From the NCBI GenBank assembly GCA_026016205.1, contig CP061209.1, positions 760,330-824,329 of the forward strand: DNA of 64,000 nt. Direction: 5' to 3'. Source of the DNA: Methanosarcinales archaeon (GTDB lineage: Archaea; Halobacteriota; UBA148; JAUWXC01). Of the stretch, positions 8,513 to 17,595 are shown in pieces. Made by a program: the position numbers and the translations under genes. Position 1 is the first letter of the stretch; each line of letters starts with the position of its first letter. The notes below the pieces were generated by a model. That model ran no database searches. It saw only the letters and a list, made by a program, of their open reading frames with translations, and was not told where the DNA came from.

Positions 8513-9691
8513 TCATAATAAGTGCCTCAACTCCCAAAGCATTTTTGGGTTCCTCCTAGTAATCTCTGTGAGCAAGCTAGTTGCGGTCAGCTCGCCGAAA
8601 TTGACGTCTTTTATAGAGTGTGCAAGCATGTCCAATTGTCCATCAGGCATCTTGGTGAGGACTTCCTTAGCATGAAGGGATTTGTCGAGACTATCCTCAA
8701 TGGCGGATTTCCATCGCGTTTCATACTCGCTCAGCATCTTTGTTGACGTATCACCCTTCGATATAGCCTTCGCAGCCACCTCTCCGGCGATTTGTCCGGT
8801 TATCATAGCATTGACGATTCCACCCCCTGTGATGGGGTCTGTCATCCTGGCAGCATCGCCCACGAGCATCAGTCCATTTGTTATCGTGCGCTCCAGCGGA
8901 CCGCTGACGGGCACGCCCCCAACAATTATTTCGAGTATGTGCCCATCTGAACAACTCTTGTCAACAAATTTTTTAAGGAAGTGAATTGCCTTCGTGCTGC
9001 CAACCCTGCTTCCCAAGACACCAACACCGACATTTGCCTCATGCTTGCCCTTTGGGAATATCCACGCATAGCCCCCTGGTGCGATTTCATTGCCAACGTA
9101 AAAATCACAGTAATCTTGGTCGAAGTCAATGTCAGCCATCAAAAACTCAGCGCATGTTTCGATGTCCGATAACTTGAGCGTTGTATTAATGCCTGCCCAG
9201 CGCCCAACTTTTGACTCCACGCCATCTGCACCTATGACGATGTTTGCCCGGACTGTAAAATCATCTCCAAAATGCTCCCCTCTGATACCCCTTACGAAAC
9301 CGTTCTCTATGATTAAACCGGTTGCCCTTGTTTTCACCATCACCTCTGCACCCGTTCTCGCCGCTTGGAGAGTGAGTGCTCTGTCGAAAATCTTGCGCTC
9401 AAGCACATAACCCACCTCTGGCCCGGCTATATCCTCTGACATCTCAATTGCCGTGCCGTCTGGAGAATATATTCTAGCGCCCTTGACCTCGGCAGATATC
9501 CATGAAGGGTCTGACTCTATAAACGGCTTTATGCTCTCTTTGCCCACGCCCTCTGCACACCGCACAGGGTTGCCAATCTCCGCTCTTTTCTCGATTAACA
9601 GCACATCTAAACCGTGCTCAGCTGCCGTTTTCGCTGCAATTGAACCTCCTGGTCCAGCGCCCACAACTAGGACATCATATTCATCCTTCAT
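8513..9691 (-). CDS. Geranylgeranyl reductase family protein (digeranylgeranylglycerophospholipid reductase)
   Basis: 392 aa FAD-dependent oxidoreductase. The N-terminal dinucleotide motif VLVVGAGPGGSIAAKTAAEHG is followed by the family-typical cysteine motif GNPVRCAEGVGK (about residues 42-54). GDAARMTDPITGGGI (about residue 280) is the second FAD motif. It saturates the geranylgeranyl chains of archaeal membrane ether lipids. A two-cluster ferredoxin gene overlaps its start by 11 bp and is the obvious electron donor. Paralogs act on menaquinone or chlorophyll side chains, but the archaeal context and ferredoxin favour lipids. Confidence 0.9.
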   Translation of the reverse strand: MKDEYDVLVVGAGPGGSIAAKTAAEHGLDVLLIEKRAEIGNPVRCAEGVGKESIKPFIESDPSWISAEVKGARIYSPDGTAIEMSEDIAGPEVGYVLERKIFDRALTLQAARTGAEVMVKTRATGLIIENGFVRGIRGEHFGDDFTVRANIVIGADGVESKVGRWAGINTTLKLSDIETCAEFLMADIDFDQDYCDFYVGNEIAPGGYAWIFPKGKHEANVGVGVLGSRVGSTKAIHFLKKFVDKSCSDGHILEIIVGGVPVSGPLERTITNGLMLVGDAARMTDPITGGGIVNAMITGQIAGEVAAKAISKGDTSTKMLSEYETRWKSAIEDSLDKSLHAKEVLTKMPDGQLDMLAHSIKDVNFGELTATSLLTEITRRNPKMLWELRHLL

Positions 9692-9866
9692 GCTGAATCT
9701 CCAATGCCCCGACAGGACAGACTTTCACACATATCCCGCATTCTATACATTTATCACTGATTTCTACCCATGCATCTACTAAGTCTATTGCGTTTTCCGG
9801 GCAAACCCCCACACATGCACCACAATGGCCGCATTTATGTCTATTTATAACTATCACATATTTCAC
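9681..9866 (-). CDS. 2x[4Fe-4S] ferredoxin, probable partner of geranylgeranyl reductase
   Basis: 61 aa. Two CxxCxxCxxxCP motifs (CGHCGACVGVCPENAID near residues 13-27 and CIECGICVKVCPVGALE near 40-56) each bind a cubane cluster in the usual interleaved way. Its 3' end overlaps the reductase start by 11 bp. A ferredoxin is required by the related Methanosarcina enzyme, so electron delivery to the lipid reductase is a well-based inference. Confidence 0.93.
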   Translation of the reverse strand: MKYVIVINRHKCGHCGACVGVCPENAIDLVDAWVEISDKCIECGICVKVCPVGALEIQHEG

Positions 9867-9918
9867 CTGAATAATGATTATATCTACTAATGCTCAAGCA
9901 CTAAAATCTTTTTGAGCC

Positions 9919-11574
9919 TTAGCACCTCACAGCATTCACAATAACAGGATTTAAACCAGCAAACTTCCTGATATATTTTACTCGTTCATGTTTCAATTGA
10001 GTGGCATACGCTTCAATTTGCGCTTCGGAATAAAACCGGGTTAAGTCGAACCTTGTCATATCCATTCCCCCCACTTTCTTTGGAACCTGAACGCCAAAGT
10101 AGGGTTCACGCGTCCATTCGATGGTACCTCTGGCTATTCCTCTTATGATTGCAGCCATCTCAGATATCTCCACCCTTGCCACCTTTTGCTTTATTACTAT
10201 GCCATCCTCGCTTTTCTCCATAATCTCGCCAACACCACCGGTATTCAAGAGATAGCATTGAATTTTGTCGCCATGTCTTTTGAGGAACTCATAGAATATG
10301 TTGCCCTCCTCTGCCTCATCGCCTATGATAAATGGATTGGTACCCACAACCCTGACAGATTCACCCACCCTGCGTGGGTCACTGGCTGTGGTCTCTATAG
10401 ATTCACCGAGCATAAATGTGGCAGCAGCCTGTTCATGCGTCAACTTCGATGCGAGGGGCACGATTGTGTTCCTCCTGGTGATGAATAAAACTATCATTCC
10501 ATCGAGTTCATTAATAAGAGGCAAATCAACGCTAGAGCATACGTGCTTATCGCCCAAATCCGCCCTCTGAATTACACCCCGGCCATTGCCGGTGAGCGTT
10601 TCATCCAAAAAGGAGACTTTACCGTGGTAGTCGACCATAACATTTTCAAAAACTGCGTCTTTCTTCGTCGCAGCGTTGTGGATTAGCGGGTGGTTGAGCG
10701 GGTCGATATCGGTCTTTAGGAAAAATCCTCTTTCAGGACCGAGAGCTGAGCCATCCTGGCAGAGGAAAACGACGTCATCTTGTACTATTTCTATACCTTC
10801 ACCTTCTTCATTCAATCCATGATCGTGGCACGTATGCGTTGTCTTGCCCGTACCAGAGAGTCCGAACAGGAGCGTGCCATATCTTTGTATCTTGCCAGTC
10901 TTATCCCTTGCTCGAAGGATCTTCGCTCCAGCATGAAGGCCTAACATCCCTCTTTGCTTGGCATGCCACATCGCCAGCCTGAGAAATGCTTTTTTGGCTT
11001 CGCCCAAGTAATCCGTACCAAGGACATAAGTGATGCCTATTTCTGGAAAAACTAGTATTTGTCTATCCTTTTCATGCCACTCAGGCACTTGGATAAGGCA
11101 AAAGTCAGGACCTTTACTATTCTTTGAGTCAAAAAGTAACGTGCTCCACATGTAAGCGATGCGCGCGCTATCCTTACGTTGAGTCGAGAGAAACATTGTG
11201 CAGTTAGGAGTGAAATGAGGATTGGTACCCATCGTCCCCTTCACGCAGATTAACGGAGCCTTTTTCAGATATTCGTGCACCGATTCTATTGTTTTTGAGG
11301 CGTTCTGGATGATGGCTTTTTGCTTTTTACTCGGAGCTGGCAGCATGACTTCTGGGCTACCAAGGTACACGGTCAGGCCAGCACTTCTATTTCGTACCGT
11401 GGATACAAAAACGTAATTTCCGAACTCAGTCAGTATGCCGTTTTGCTCCGCTGTCCTGCGCAGTTCCTCGGGCGCAGGATGAGACACGTTGGGCTGATAT
11501 TCTAATCCCTTAATGAATGACATGACTTCTTGACGCACGTGCTCAATATCTGCCCGCTCCATTGAGTTCACCAT
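9919..11574 (-). CDS. pckA: Phosphoenolpyruvate carboxykinase (ATP)
   Basis: 551 aa, close to the usual length for ATP-type PEPCK. The P-loop LLFGLSGTGKTTHTCHDHG (residues about 236-253) is the kinase-1a signature of the ATP family. VQDDVVFLC (about 262-270) is the second metal/nucleotide motif. It interconverts oxaloacetate and PEP. The start is ATG at 11574, or a later in-frame ATG at 11562. A TATA-like TTTTTATAG on the minus strand sits in the 44-bp gap before the gene, so it is probably transcribed by itself. Many archaea use the unrelated GTP-type enzyme or PEP synthase instead, so the ATP type may have been acquired from bacteria. Confidence 0.95.
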   Translation of the reverse strand: MVNSMERADIEHVRQEVMSFIKGLEYQPNVSHPAPEELRRTAEQNGILTEFGNYVFVSTVRNRSAGLTVYLGSPEVMLPAPSKKQKAIIQNASKTIESVHEYLKKAPLICVKGTMGTNPHFTPNCTMFLSTQRKDSARIAYMWSTLLFDSKNSKGPDFCLIQVPEWHEKDRQILVFPEIGITYVLGTDYLGEAKKAFLRLAMWHAKQRGMLGLHAGAKILRARDKTGKIQRYGTLLFGLSGTGKTTHTCHDHGLNEEGEGIEIVQDDVVFLCQDGSALGPERGFFLKTDIDPLNHPLIHNAATKKDAVFENVMVDYHGKVSFLDETLTGNGRGVIQRADLGDKHVCSSVDLPLINELDGMIVLFITRRNTIVPLASKLTHEQAAATFMLGESIETTASDPRRVGESVRVVGTNPFIIGDEAEEGNIFYEFLKRHGDKIQCYLLNTGGVGEIMEKSEDGIVIKQKVARVEISEMAAIIRGIARGTIEWTREPYFGVQVPKKVGGMDMTRFDLTRFYSEAQIEAYATQLKHERVKYIRKFAGLNPVIVNAVRC

Positions 11575-11618
11575 AATGCCCTTTTTGATACGATACCATA
11601 ACTATAAAAATCAATCGA

Positions 11619-12827
11619 TTACAGGAAATTAGATAGAGAGCACTGGGATTTTGATTGTGCCCTGAACCCCTGTGGCAACTCAACCCTGCCGTATTGGCCT
11701 CCGCCGCCAGGATGAAGGATTATCCTGCCTTCCCTGAAGGCAAGGATGGCCTCCCGCACACTTTCGTCAACCATGTTCAATTGCCCGATGTCAGCATCGA
11801 CCAAAATTGTTACCTCATTGCCTAACGCACTCACCATCGTGCCCCACACATCTCTTACTGCTTTGGTATTCGAGTCAGACACGCCAAGCGCCAGGGCAAT
11901 TATTTCTGCCAGCGGAATCAGCCTGAGATATGGTGGCCTGTGCTGTGGATGTCTTGGTTTCTCGTAATCAGCCAGTTCACTCACCCTGTCGCGAACGCCC
12001 TTTTTGATAAGACCTCCGCAGGTGCAGCGCCATTTTCGCTCCTGGCATATCTGAAGAGAATAATGCTTATAACACCGTATACAGGCGCTTTCATTATATT
12101 TTCCCTCTTCTGGCGGAAGACCAACATTTAATATAGGCTTCCTGCCGTTCTTGCGCAGAATCGCCTGCTTCAACTCTTCAAACGTGGGCGCACCCATCTC
12201 AAATCGGTTGAACTCCCTTGCAAGCCGGATGGGCCAGGGACTGTGGGCATCGGAATTTGTCAGAAATGTCAGATTTTGCAATTCAGCAATCCTGTCAGCA
12301 TAGTCAGAATCTGCGCTCAACCCCAACTCGATGAATGCCACATGAGATGCCATAGGGCCATAGCAGTCGATGAGACTGTCAAAGTAGGCATACATCGCAG
12401 TCCATGGCGTAAACGCATGAGCGGGACCAAATAACGCACCCACATCCTTGGCATGTTGCGCAAGTTGCTTCCCATTCAGGCGCACCTTTGGCCGTCCATC
12501 AGAGGCAAGATTGGAAAAAGACGCCAGGCGTTCCTGTAATTCTTCCGCCTTTGAAATGGATGGAAGAATCAGTAAATGATGGACCCTAGCAGAGTCCTCT
12601 ATCTCGCATGTAAGAACAAAACGTGTGTCATTGGCAACAAATGTGCCCTCATCCACGGGTTTTAATACCTTGATGTCTGACAGCCATTTAGGGTGAAGGC
12701 AATCGCCCGTGCCAATGAGCCCTATGCCCTTTTTCGCAGCTTCCCGCGTGAGCGTTGGCAAATCCATCCTGGCAGATGTCGCAGCAGAATATTTGGAATG
12801 AATATGCAAATCGGCATTCACATGCAT
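11619..12827 (-). CDS. Endonuclease Q (EndoQ), PHP-domain DNA repair nuclease
   Basis: 402 aa. The N-terminal PHP domain has ADLHIHSKYS (residues 5-14), TGDCLHP and further metal ligands (LTCEIE, GPAHAF, NSDAHS). A C-terminal zinc-binding segment carries ACIRCYKHY and KWRCTCGGLIKKGVRDR around residues 240-275. This layout matches the TIGR00375 family, whose characterised Pyrococcus member nicks DNA 5' of uracil, hypoxanthine and abasic sites. A YGR(V/I)-type motif follows near the end (GGGGQYGRVELP). Assignment rests on family recognition, and the zinc fingers make it better than a generic PHP phosphoesterase call. Confidence 0.82.
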   Translation of the reverse strand: MHVNADLHIHSKYSAATSARMDLPTLTREAAKKGIGLIGTGDCLHPKWLSDIKVLKPVDEGTFVANDTRFVLTCEIEDSARVHHLLILPSISKAEELQERLASFSNLASDGRPKVRLNGKQLAQHAKDVGALFGPAHAFTPWTAMYAYFDSLIDCYGPMASHVAFIELGLSADSDYADRIAELQNLTFLTNSDAHSPWPIRLAREFNRFEMGAPTFEELKQAILRKNGRKPILNVGLPPEEGKYNESACIRCYKHYSLQICQERKWRCTCGGLIKKGVRDRVSELADYEKPRHPQHRPPYLRLIPLAEIIALALGVSDSNTKAVRDVWGTMVSALGNEVTILVDADIGQLNMVDESVREAILAFREGRIILHPGGGGQYGRVELPQGFRAQSKSQCSLSNFL

Positions 12828-12831
12828 AGAA

Positions 12832-13608
12832 TCATCCGATGTATCTCAGGTCTTCCTCTGCACTAATGGGCTTTAACTGTGCCTTTTCCATTTCCCGCAA
12901 CTTGGCAACGATTTTTTCCATGTCCTTTGCCCTGGATTCTAGGGCGCCCATATCGATATCTATGGTAAGAATCTTGGATAACACCTTGAGGACAGCTTGA
13001 GCACTACTCGGGTCCACCAGATACCCGGAGGTTTCACCCATAAGACAGACGGCTTCAATCCCCTTGAGTTTGCCTAATCCAAGAAGTAATCCTGAGGCGC
13101 CGATGATGCCTCCACCTGGCTCATTCTCCTTGAATAGAACGCCATATTTCTTCATCTCATCTACTAATTCTAGCGTATTGGCAGCGCCTAACACACGTGG
13201 CGTATCGACTAATTGACCTATACCATAGCCGCCCAGCGTATAGATTCGCTTAACCCCGTACTTCTCTGCAATATTAAGGTATACCTCGGCAAGTTCATAA
13301 TGACCCTCATTGGTCACGCTCTGATAATCCCCAATTAGAAGCAGGAGGTTGTGTTTTTTGTCCGCATACACCTCATTTCTCACAAGTTTTACCGTGCCGT
13401 CATCCGCCACCAGGACCTGTGGGGGAAAATGCGGAGAATATACCTCAATGATTTTCTCAGCACCCAACTCCTCCACCATGTGCTCTGCCACTAACTTTCC
13501 CACGTGCCCCACGCCTGGCAGCCCTTCGACTATGACGGGGTTTTTTAACTTCACGTCCTTGAGTTGAATAACTGTGGTCTCCTTTATTTGATTGAGTCGC
13601 TCTGGCAT
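12832..13608 (-). CDS. PAC2 family protein (proteasome assembly chaperone-like)
   Basis: 258 aa. The PAC2 fold signature begins with LKNPVIVEGLPGVGHVGKLVAEHMVEELGAEKI (about residues 22-55). IYTLGGYGIGQ and GASGLLLGLGKLKGIEAVCLMGETSGYLVDPSSAQAVLKVL are also typical. Homologues help assemble proteasomes in eukaryotes; the archaeal group is conserved but its job is not firmly established. The ATG lies inside the 3' end of the nop10 gene (25-bp overlap), so the two are likely translated together in the operon that runs from priS to this gene. Confidence 0.88.
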   Translation of the reverse strand: MPERLNQIKETTVIQLKDVKLKNPVIVEGLPGVGHVGKLVAEHMVEELGAEKIIEVYSPHFPPQVLVADDGTVKLVRNEVYADKKHNLLLLIGDYQSVTNEGHYELAEVYLNIAEKYGVKRIYTLGGYGIGQLVDTPRVLGAANTLELVDEMKKYGVLFKENEPGGGIIGASGLLLGLGKLKGIEAVCLMGETSGYLVDPSSAQAVLKVLSKILTIDIDMGALESRAKDMEKIVAKLREMEKAQLKPISAEEDLRYIG

Positions 13609-13754
13609 TTCTTCATCATCCTCCTATACTTGCCATAAGGGTCCTTGGGCGAAAATCTAGGCGGTATAGAACTCTTTGTTTTTTTACCACAATTAGGGCA
13701 TGTGTTTTTGAGGGTATAAGTACCGCACTCGCATTTGCGTATTTTCGATTTCAT
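13584..13754 (-). CDS. nop10: H/ACA ribonucleoprotein subunit Nop10
   Basis: 56 aa. It begins MKSKIRKCECGTYTLKNTC with a C-x-C...C-x-x-C zinc ribbon (CECG and CPNCG), then SSIPPRFSPKDPYGKYRRM, the conserved linear segment of Nop10 that wraps Cbf5. The protein is part of the H/ACA guide-RNA pseudouridylation complex. It lies 12 bp downstream of aIF2-alpha, the usual archaeal neighbour, and its 3' end overlaps the PAC2 gene. Confidence 0.95.
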   Translation of the reverse strand: MKSKIRKCECGTYTLKNTCPNCGKKTKSSIPPRFSPKDPYGKYRRMMKKCQSDSIK

Positions 13755-13766
13755 GTTTATTCCAAG

Positions 13767-14561
13767 TCAAGACGTGCTCAGCTGCCTGTGAAACTCTCCC
13801 ACACCGCCTTTGGCCCTAACGATCTCAATAGCAACATCAGCTGCCTTTCTGAGCACATTTTCCGCTTTTTTATAATCAGGCGCCACTACTCTAATCCGAT
13901 AACGTGGCGCGCCCACATAACTGAGTTTAAGGTTAACTTCAGGCGCTTCAACTTTTCCTGCCCCGCTCAACGCCTCCTTGATTATCTCTACTCCATTTGG
14001 AAGCGGACACGTTAGGTCAACATAACCAGTAATAGTAACTTCTGAGATTTTTACATTTTCCGCTGCAATCTTTGCGATGGCATCAGCGTATTTTCTCGGA
14101 ATGCCGAGCTTTGTGATGGCCTCTGCGCCGTTCACAGCGACCTCTTCGAATGTAGAATAGAGGTTACCAAACTCCTCAAATAACGTAGATATGACATCGT
14201 GCATACCTTTAACGTCAGTGCCTAGAGATTCGGCGACAATATGCATCCATTTTTCCGCCTTCTGCTCGTTCTTCCAACTCTGTATCTTCTCCTTGCGCTG
14301 GTGCTCGTTTACATCCTTCAGTGAAAGGTCGATGTGCCCTTTGGACGAGATGTTTAACACCTTGCATACGACCTTCTGCCCTTCCTTGATATGGTCGCGG
14401 ACATATTTTATCCATCCTGAGGCAACCTCCGAGATGTGGATTAAGGCCTCTTTTCCGTCATATTCATCCAAATTGACGAACGCACCGAAGTCGGCCACCT
14501 TTTTAACAGTGCAGACGACTAAGTCTCCCTGCTCAGGGTACTCCTCCCCTGTGAGCGTCAT
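13767..14561 (-). CDS. eif2a: Translation initiation factor aIF2 subunit alpha
   Basis: 264 aa. An N-terminal S1 RNA-binding domain ([44 protein letters not shown], residues 8-52) is followed by a helical middle domain and an alpha-beta C-terminal domain that binds the gamma subunit. aIF2 brings initiator Met-tRNA to the small ribosomal subunit. The ATG overlaps the S27e stop codon (ATGA). Between S27e and Nop10 it is in the standard archaeal gene order. Confidence 0.96.
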   Translation of the reverse strand: MTLTGEEYPEQGDLVVCTVKKVADFGAFVNLDEYDGKEALIHISEVASGWIKYVRDHIKEGQKVVCKVLNISSKGHIDLSLKDVNEHQRKEKIQSWKNEQKAEKWMHIVAESLGTDVKGMHDVISTLFEEFGNLYSTFEEVAVNGAEAITKLGIPRKYADAIAKIAAENVKISEVTITGYVDLTCPLPNGVEIIKEALSGAGKVEAPEVNLKLSYVGAPRYRIRVVAPDYKKAENVLRKAADVAIEIVRAKGGVGEFHRQLSTS

Positions 14562-14722
14562 AACACCTCTAGGACCTTCGTCTTTATTTTCGCCTTTCCA
14601 CCAGTGGGTTCAGCCAGCGTCCGGCCGCAGACAAGGCACACTATAACTGAACTGGCTTTCTCAAAAATAACCTGTTCATTCTCGCAATCGTCACACTTGA
14701 CCTTAATAAATTTGCCGCCCAT
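14558..14722 (-). CDS. rps27e: Ribosomal protein S27e
   Basis: 54 aa. The zinc ribbon has ligands [10 protein letters not shown] and VCLVCGRTL (four cysteines, CxxC...CxxC), followed by [18 protein letters not shown], the usual S27e C-terminus. It starts 2 bp after L44e ends, and its stop overlaps the aIF2-alpha start (ATGA). Confidence 0.96.
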   Translation of the reverse strand: MGGKFIKVKCDDCENEQVIFEKASSVIVCLVCGRTLAEPTGGKAKIKTKVLEVL

Positions 14723-14724
14723 GG

Positions 14725-15003
14725 TTACTCCACCAACTCGAATTTAGAGGCCCTAAAGCAAGGCCTTTGATGCGCTTTTTTACACTCTGTACACCTATAA
14801 CGCAGAAACACCCTCTTTGTTGGCTTATCTCCGCCTGGCACCTTGGAGAATTTTCCCAGGTTGCCGATGCCTTTTGTCCTCTCTTTCTGTCGTGCAATCC
14901 ATGTCAATGTCGAGGTGCGTCCTTTCTTGACTTTTTCCACTTCGTGCATTGTATGCTTTTTGCAGTAAGGACAATGCGTCTTAAGTTTTTTAGGCATCTT
15001 CAT
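14725..15003 (-). CDS. rpl44e: Ribosomal protein L44e
   Basis: 92 aa from the ATG at 15003 ([18 protein letters not shown]), which matches where family members begin. An in-frame upstream ATG at 15021 would add six residues and overlap the GINS gene more. Zinc ligands are CPYC near the start and CTEC near residue 71. The C-terminus [17 protein letters not shown] is typical. It is located in the large subunit near the E site. Its first 14 bp overlap the end of the GINS gene. Confidence 0.95.
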   Translation of the reverse strand: MKMPKKLKTHCPYCKKHTMHEVEKVKKGRTSTLTWIARQKERTKGIGNLGKFSKVPGGDKPTKRVFLRYRCTECKKAHQRPCFRASKFELVE

Positions 15004-15610
15004 TTTTATCACTCTTTCCAACTTTAATTGCTACAGCAACATGCCTATCGCACAAAGCCTTGGCGTTTACCTCTGGCAAAACCGCCACGTCTTCGTTTGA
15101 TAACTGATAACTGCGTCCATCAGTACCCATAAATGTAGGAATGTCCTTAAGCACCCTAACGACGGTAAACTCCTTCCCTATATCCGTTCTCTTTAATAAA
15201 GAGCTTTCGGTGCGCTTAGGTGTTTTCTCTGTTTTCTCTACCACCTTGGGTTGAACGATGGAGCCCAATATCTCGGATTTACCTTCCTGTATTGAGCGGA
15301 CCAGTTGCTCGAAGATTTTTAGTTCCTCCTGGGTTGCACCATCTGGCTGAATATCCAATCCAAATGCCCTTGTAGATGCCATTTTTACGATTTTTCCCAG
15401 ACGCCGCTTGAATATCTCGTCTATAACGCGCCTGGCACTTTGTAGCTCGTCCTCAATCATCGCTACTCTGGCAGCATCCGCATGTCTTTTGCGATCCTCC
15501 AGCTCGTTGATATATGCTCTAACATTCTCATAAAAATCATGTCCAAGCGCCTGCAAACCTTGTGAGCGCCGCTCATTCACCTGTATCAAACGCATATCTT
15601 CAAGATTCAT
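14990..15610 (-). CDS. gins51: GINS complex subunit (Gins51-type) replication protein
   Basis: 206 aa from the ATG at 15610 ([34 protein letters not shown]); an in-frame GTG at 15622 is the alternative. The helical N-terminal A-domain (about residues 1-100) is followed by a linker and a small beta B-domain at the end ([39 protein letters not shown]). GINS with MCM and the Cdc45/RecJ homologue forms the archaeal CMG-like helicase. It overlaps the end of priS by 11 bp, as in many euryarchaea, which supports the call. Confidence 0.88.
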   Translation of the reverse strand: MNLEDMRLIQVNERRSQGLQALGHDFYENVRAYINELEDRKRHADAARVAMIEDELQSARRVIDEIFKRRLGKIVKMASTRAFGLDIQPDGATQEELKIFEQLVRSIQEGKSEILGSIVQPKVVEKTEKTPKRTESSLLKRTDIGKEFTVVRVLKDIPTFMGTDGRSYQLSNEDVAVLPEVNAKALCDRHVAVAIKVGKSDKNEDA

Positions 15611-16781
15611 ATTCAGCTGCACCCCTGCACATCAAAAAGACAGCAAGATGTTCGGGAAGTTTCTGTTTCCCCTTTCTTAGCCTATATTCTTCGCCTTTTA
15701 TCTTTACGTTACTTGCCTTGATAACGTTTACCCCAACGCTTTCATCTCCGAAAACAACGGCATCCCTCAACGGGTTGAAGTCTTTAAGCGTGTCAAGTGT
15801 CAGGGGCGTGACCCGAAAACTAGACCCACCATGAAGGGATGTTGGGAGACGTATCAACCGCTTCGTATCTGCCGTCACGGGTTCGTCGGTCTTAACGCCT
15901 ATGTCGGCAATAGCCATTTGGACAAGTGATCTCCAGAAGGTTATTGGAATCTTCCTGGATACATCGAGATTGCCTTTTTTGATACTATCGATATTACCTT
16001 TGTCCCTTGCCACCCTTAGGATTTCTAACGCCCTCTCATCACCAATGCCCCCAAAGCTCTTGAGAATCTGCACCGCCTGCTTATCCTTTTTGCGACCTAA
16101 ATCCACTAAAAAAGAGACAATCCATCTATTGATTCGGCCCCTCCATCCAGCATCCCTGTATGAAGACATGCGAACGGTCTCAGCGCTCATGCGCCCTGCA
16201 TCTCCGTATATGACTCTTTCGCCAAAGATTCTGTCTAACTCAAGCTCCAAACCAGTAATATAATCCACAATTTCTCTTCGTTCGGGGCTTTCTAAGCCAA
16301 TCACATTGGGATCTCTCACGTGAATATGATAGCCCCTGCCTCCGGAAAAAACGACCCGCATGTGATTCTTGTCAAACCCAAAATCTGAGAGCAGGAAGTC
16401 GATGAGCTTGAGCGTTTCATCCTTCACCTTTTGGAGCATGTCGCCATAGGTTGTCCATTTTAGGTTAAGGTGGTCCGCATCCAAGTCGAATATTAGGTCT
16501 GCTCCTTGCCATCCTTTCTCCTTCATGGTCGGAGTAGATGGATTAGAATAATATGCGGAGGAGTGAAACACGTGTGCAGGCACCATGCTCTTGATGTAGT
16601 CAACCGCCTCGCCCTCACTCGTGAAGGATTTATGGCGGCGCATAACTATGTCTGGATAGGATTCATCGAAGAAGATAAAACCCCATTCCCTCTTTTCGAA
16701 GTGAGGCGGCAACTGAATGCTCGTGCTATTGTAGTAATTCTTGAATTTGTTCCGCAGAAATTCCTTTGTTTGAACTTGCAT
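15600..16781 (-). CDS. priS: DNA primase catalytic (small) subunit PriS
   Basis: 393 aa. The catalytic Asp pair lies in LIFDLDADHLNL (D99 and D101 by my count). VFSGGRGYHIHVRDPNV (about residue 143) is the signature nucleotide-binding SGGRG(Y/F)H motif. RLPTSLHGGSSFRV near residue 320 is the conserved C-terminal motif. It makes RNA/DNA primers together with PriL, which is encoded at 36 kb in this window. It is the first gene of the run that includes GINS, L44e, S27e, aIF2-alpha and Nop10. Confidence 0.96.
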   Translation of the reverse strand: MQVQTKEFLRNKFKNYYNSTSIQLPPHFEKREWGFIFFDESYPDIVMRRHKSFTSEGEAVDYIKSMVPAHVFHSSAYYSNPSTPTMKEKGWQGADLIFDLDADHLNLKWTTYGDMLQKVKDETLKLIDFLLSDFGFDKNHMRVVFSGGRGYHIHVRDPNVIGLESPERREIVDYITGLELELDRIFGERVIYGDAGRMSAETVRMSSYRDAGWRGRINRWIVSFLVDLGRKKDKQAVQILKSFGGIGDERALEILRVARDKGNIDSIKKGNLDVSRKIPITFWRSLVQMAIADIGVKTDEPVTADTKRLIRLPTSLHGGSSFRVTPLTLDTLKDFNPLRDAVVFGDESVGVNVIKASNVKIKGEEYRLRKGKQKLPEHLAVFLMCRGAAEYES

Positions 16782-16808
16782 GGTCGATAATTAATTGAAC
16801 TTCCTCAT

Positions 16809-17594
16809 TTAAAGCCAATACCTCAGCGATGCCAGGCACCCTATCACAAAGAATGTCATAGTCATCACGGCGATGTCCTGCGCTCCAATTCGTTTCTCAG
16901 TGACATAGATTTGTGAGTCGGGATTATAGCCCCTGCTCAACATGCTCAGATACACCTTTTCTCCCTGCTCGTATGCCCGAATGAACAGCGTGCCTATGGT
17001 GTAACCAATCTGCTCCAAGACCCATTTGTATGGCTTACCTCTGATGCTAAAACATCGAGTCTTCTGCGCCGTGCGTATTCGCTGGAATGCGTCGTAGAAC
17101 ACGAACAGATACCGGGTCATTAGTCCCAGCAACAGGGCAAACTCCCTAGGCAATCCCAATCTCCTCGCAGAACCCACCAATTCCTGCATAGGCGTCGTGG
17201 ACGATAGAAGGATGATAGCGGTCACGCACACGATGAGTTTGAAGAATAACAGCAGCCCAAAGAGGATGCCTTCATACGTGATTGCCAGACCAAATGGAAG
17301 GGAATACACCACGACACCACTTCTTATAAATGGTTGGAATAGCGCGATAATACCACCAAAGGGGAGGATTAAAAGGATTCTCGTCATGACGTAACGCAAA
17401 CTGAGCTTGGATAAGAGTAGGAGAAGAAAGAGGTATGATTCCAAGAGCAAAAGAGGAATAACATCTGGCGCGGTCACCGCATAGAGTATTATTCCAAGCG
17501 CCACAATTATTTTAATGCGCCCGTCAAGTCTGTGTACGACGCTATCCTTGTAAACCTCTCTTTCTATGTGCGCTATGGATGAGTGTAATTCCAT
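16809..17594 (-). CDS. cbiQ: ECF transporter transmembrane T subunit (CbiQ/NikQ-like)
   Basis: 261 aa with about five membrane segments. It starts with HIEREVYKDSVVHRLDGRIKIIVALGIIL, the CbiQ N-terminal pattern. Two Ala-Arg-Gly-type coupling helices are seen as ...RTAQKTRCFSIRGKPYKWV and LSMLSRGYNPDS. Together with the A subunit (1 bp upstream), the PDGLE protein and CbiM it forms a complete Ni2+/Co2+ importer encoded on the minus strand. The terminal position in the operon is usual. Confidence 0.92.
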   Translation of the reverse strand: MELHSSIAHIEREVYKDSVVHRLDGRIKIIVALGIILYAVTAPDVIPLLLLESYLFLLLLLSKLSLRYVMTRILLILPFGGIIALFQPFIRSGVVVYSLPFGLAITYEGILFGLLLFFKLIVCVTAIILLSSTTPMQELVGSARRLGLPREFALLLGLMTRYLFVFYDAFQRIRTAQKTRCFSIRGKPYKWVLEQIGYTIGTLFIRAYEQGEKVYLSMLSRGYNPDSQIYVTEKRIGAQDIAVMTMTFFVIGCLASLRYWL

Positions 17595-17595
17595 A

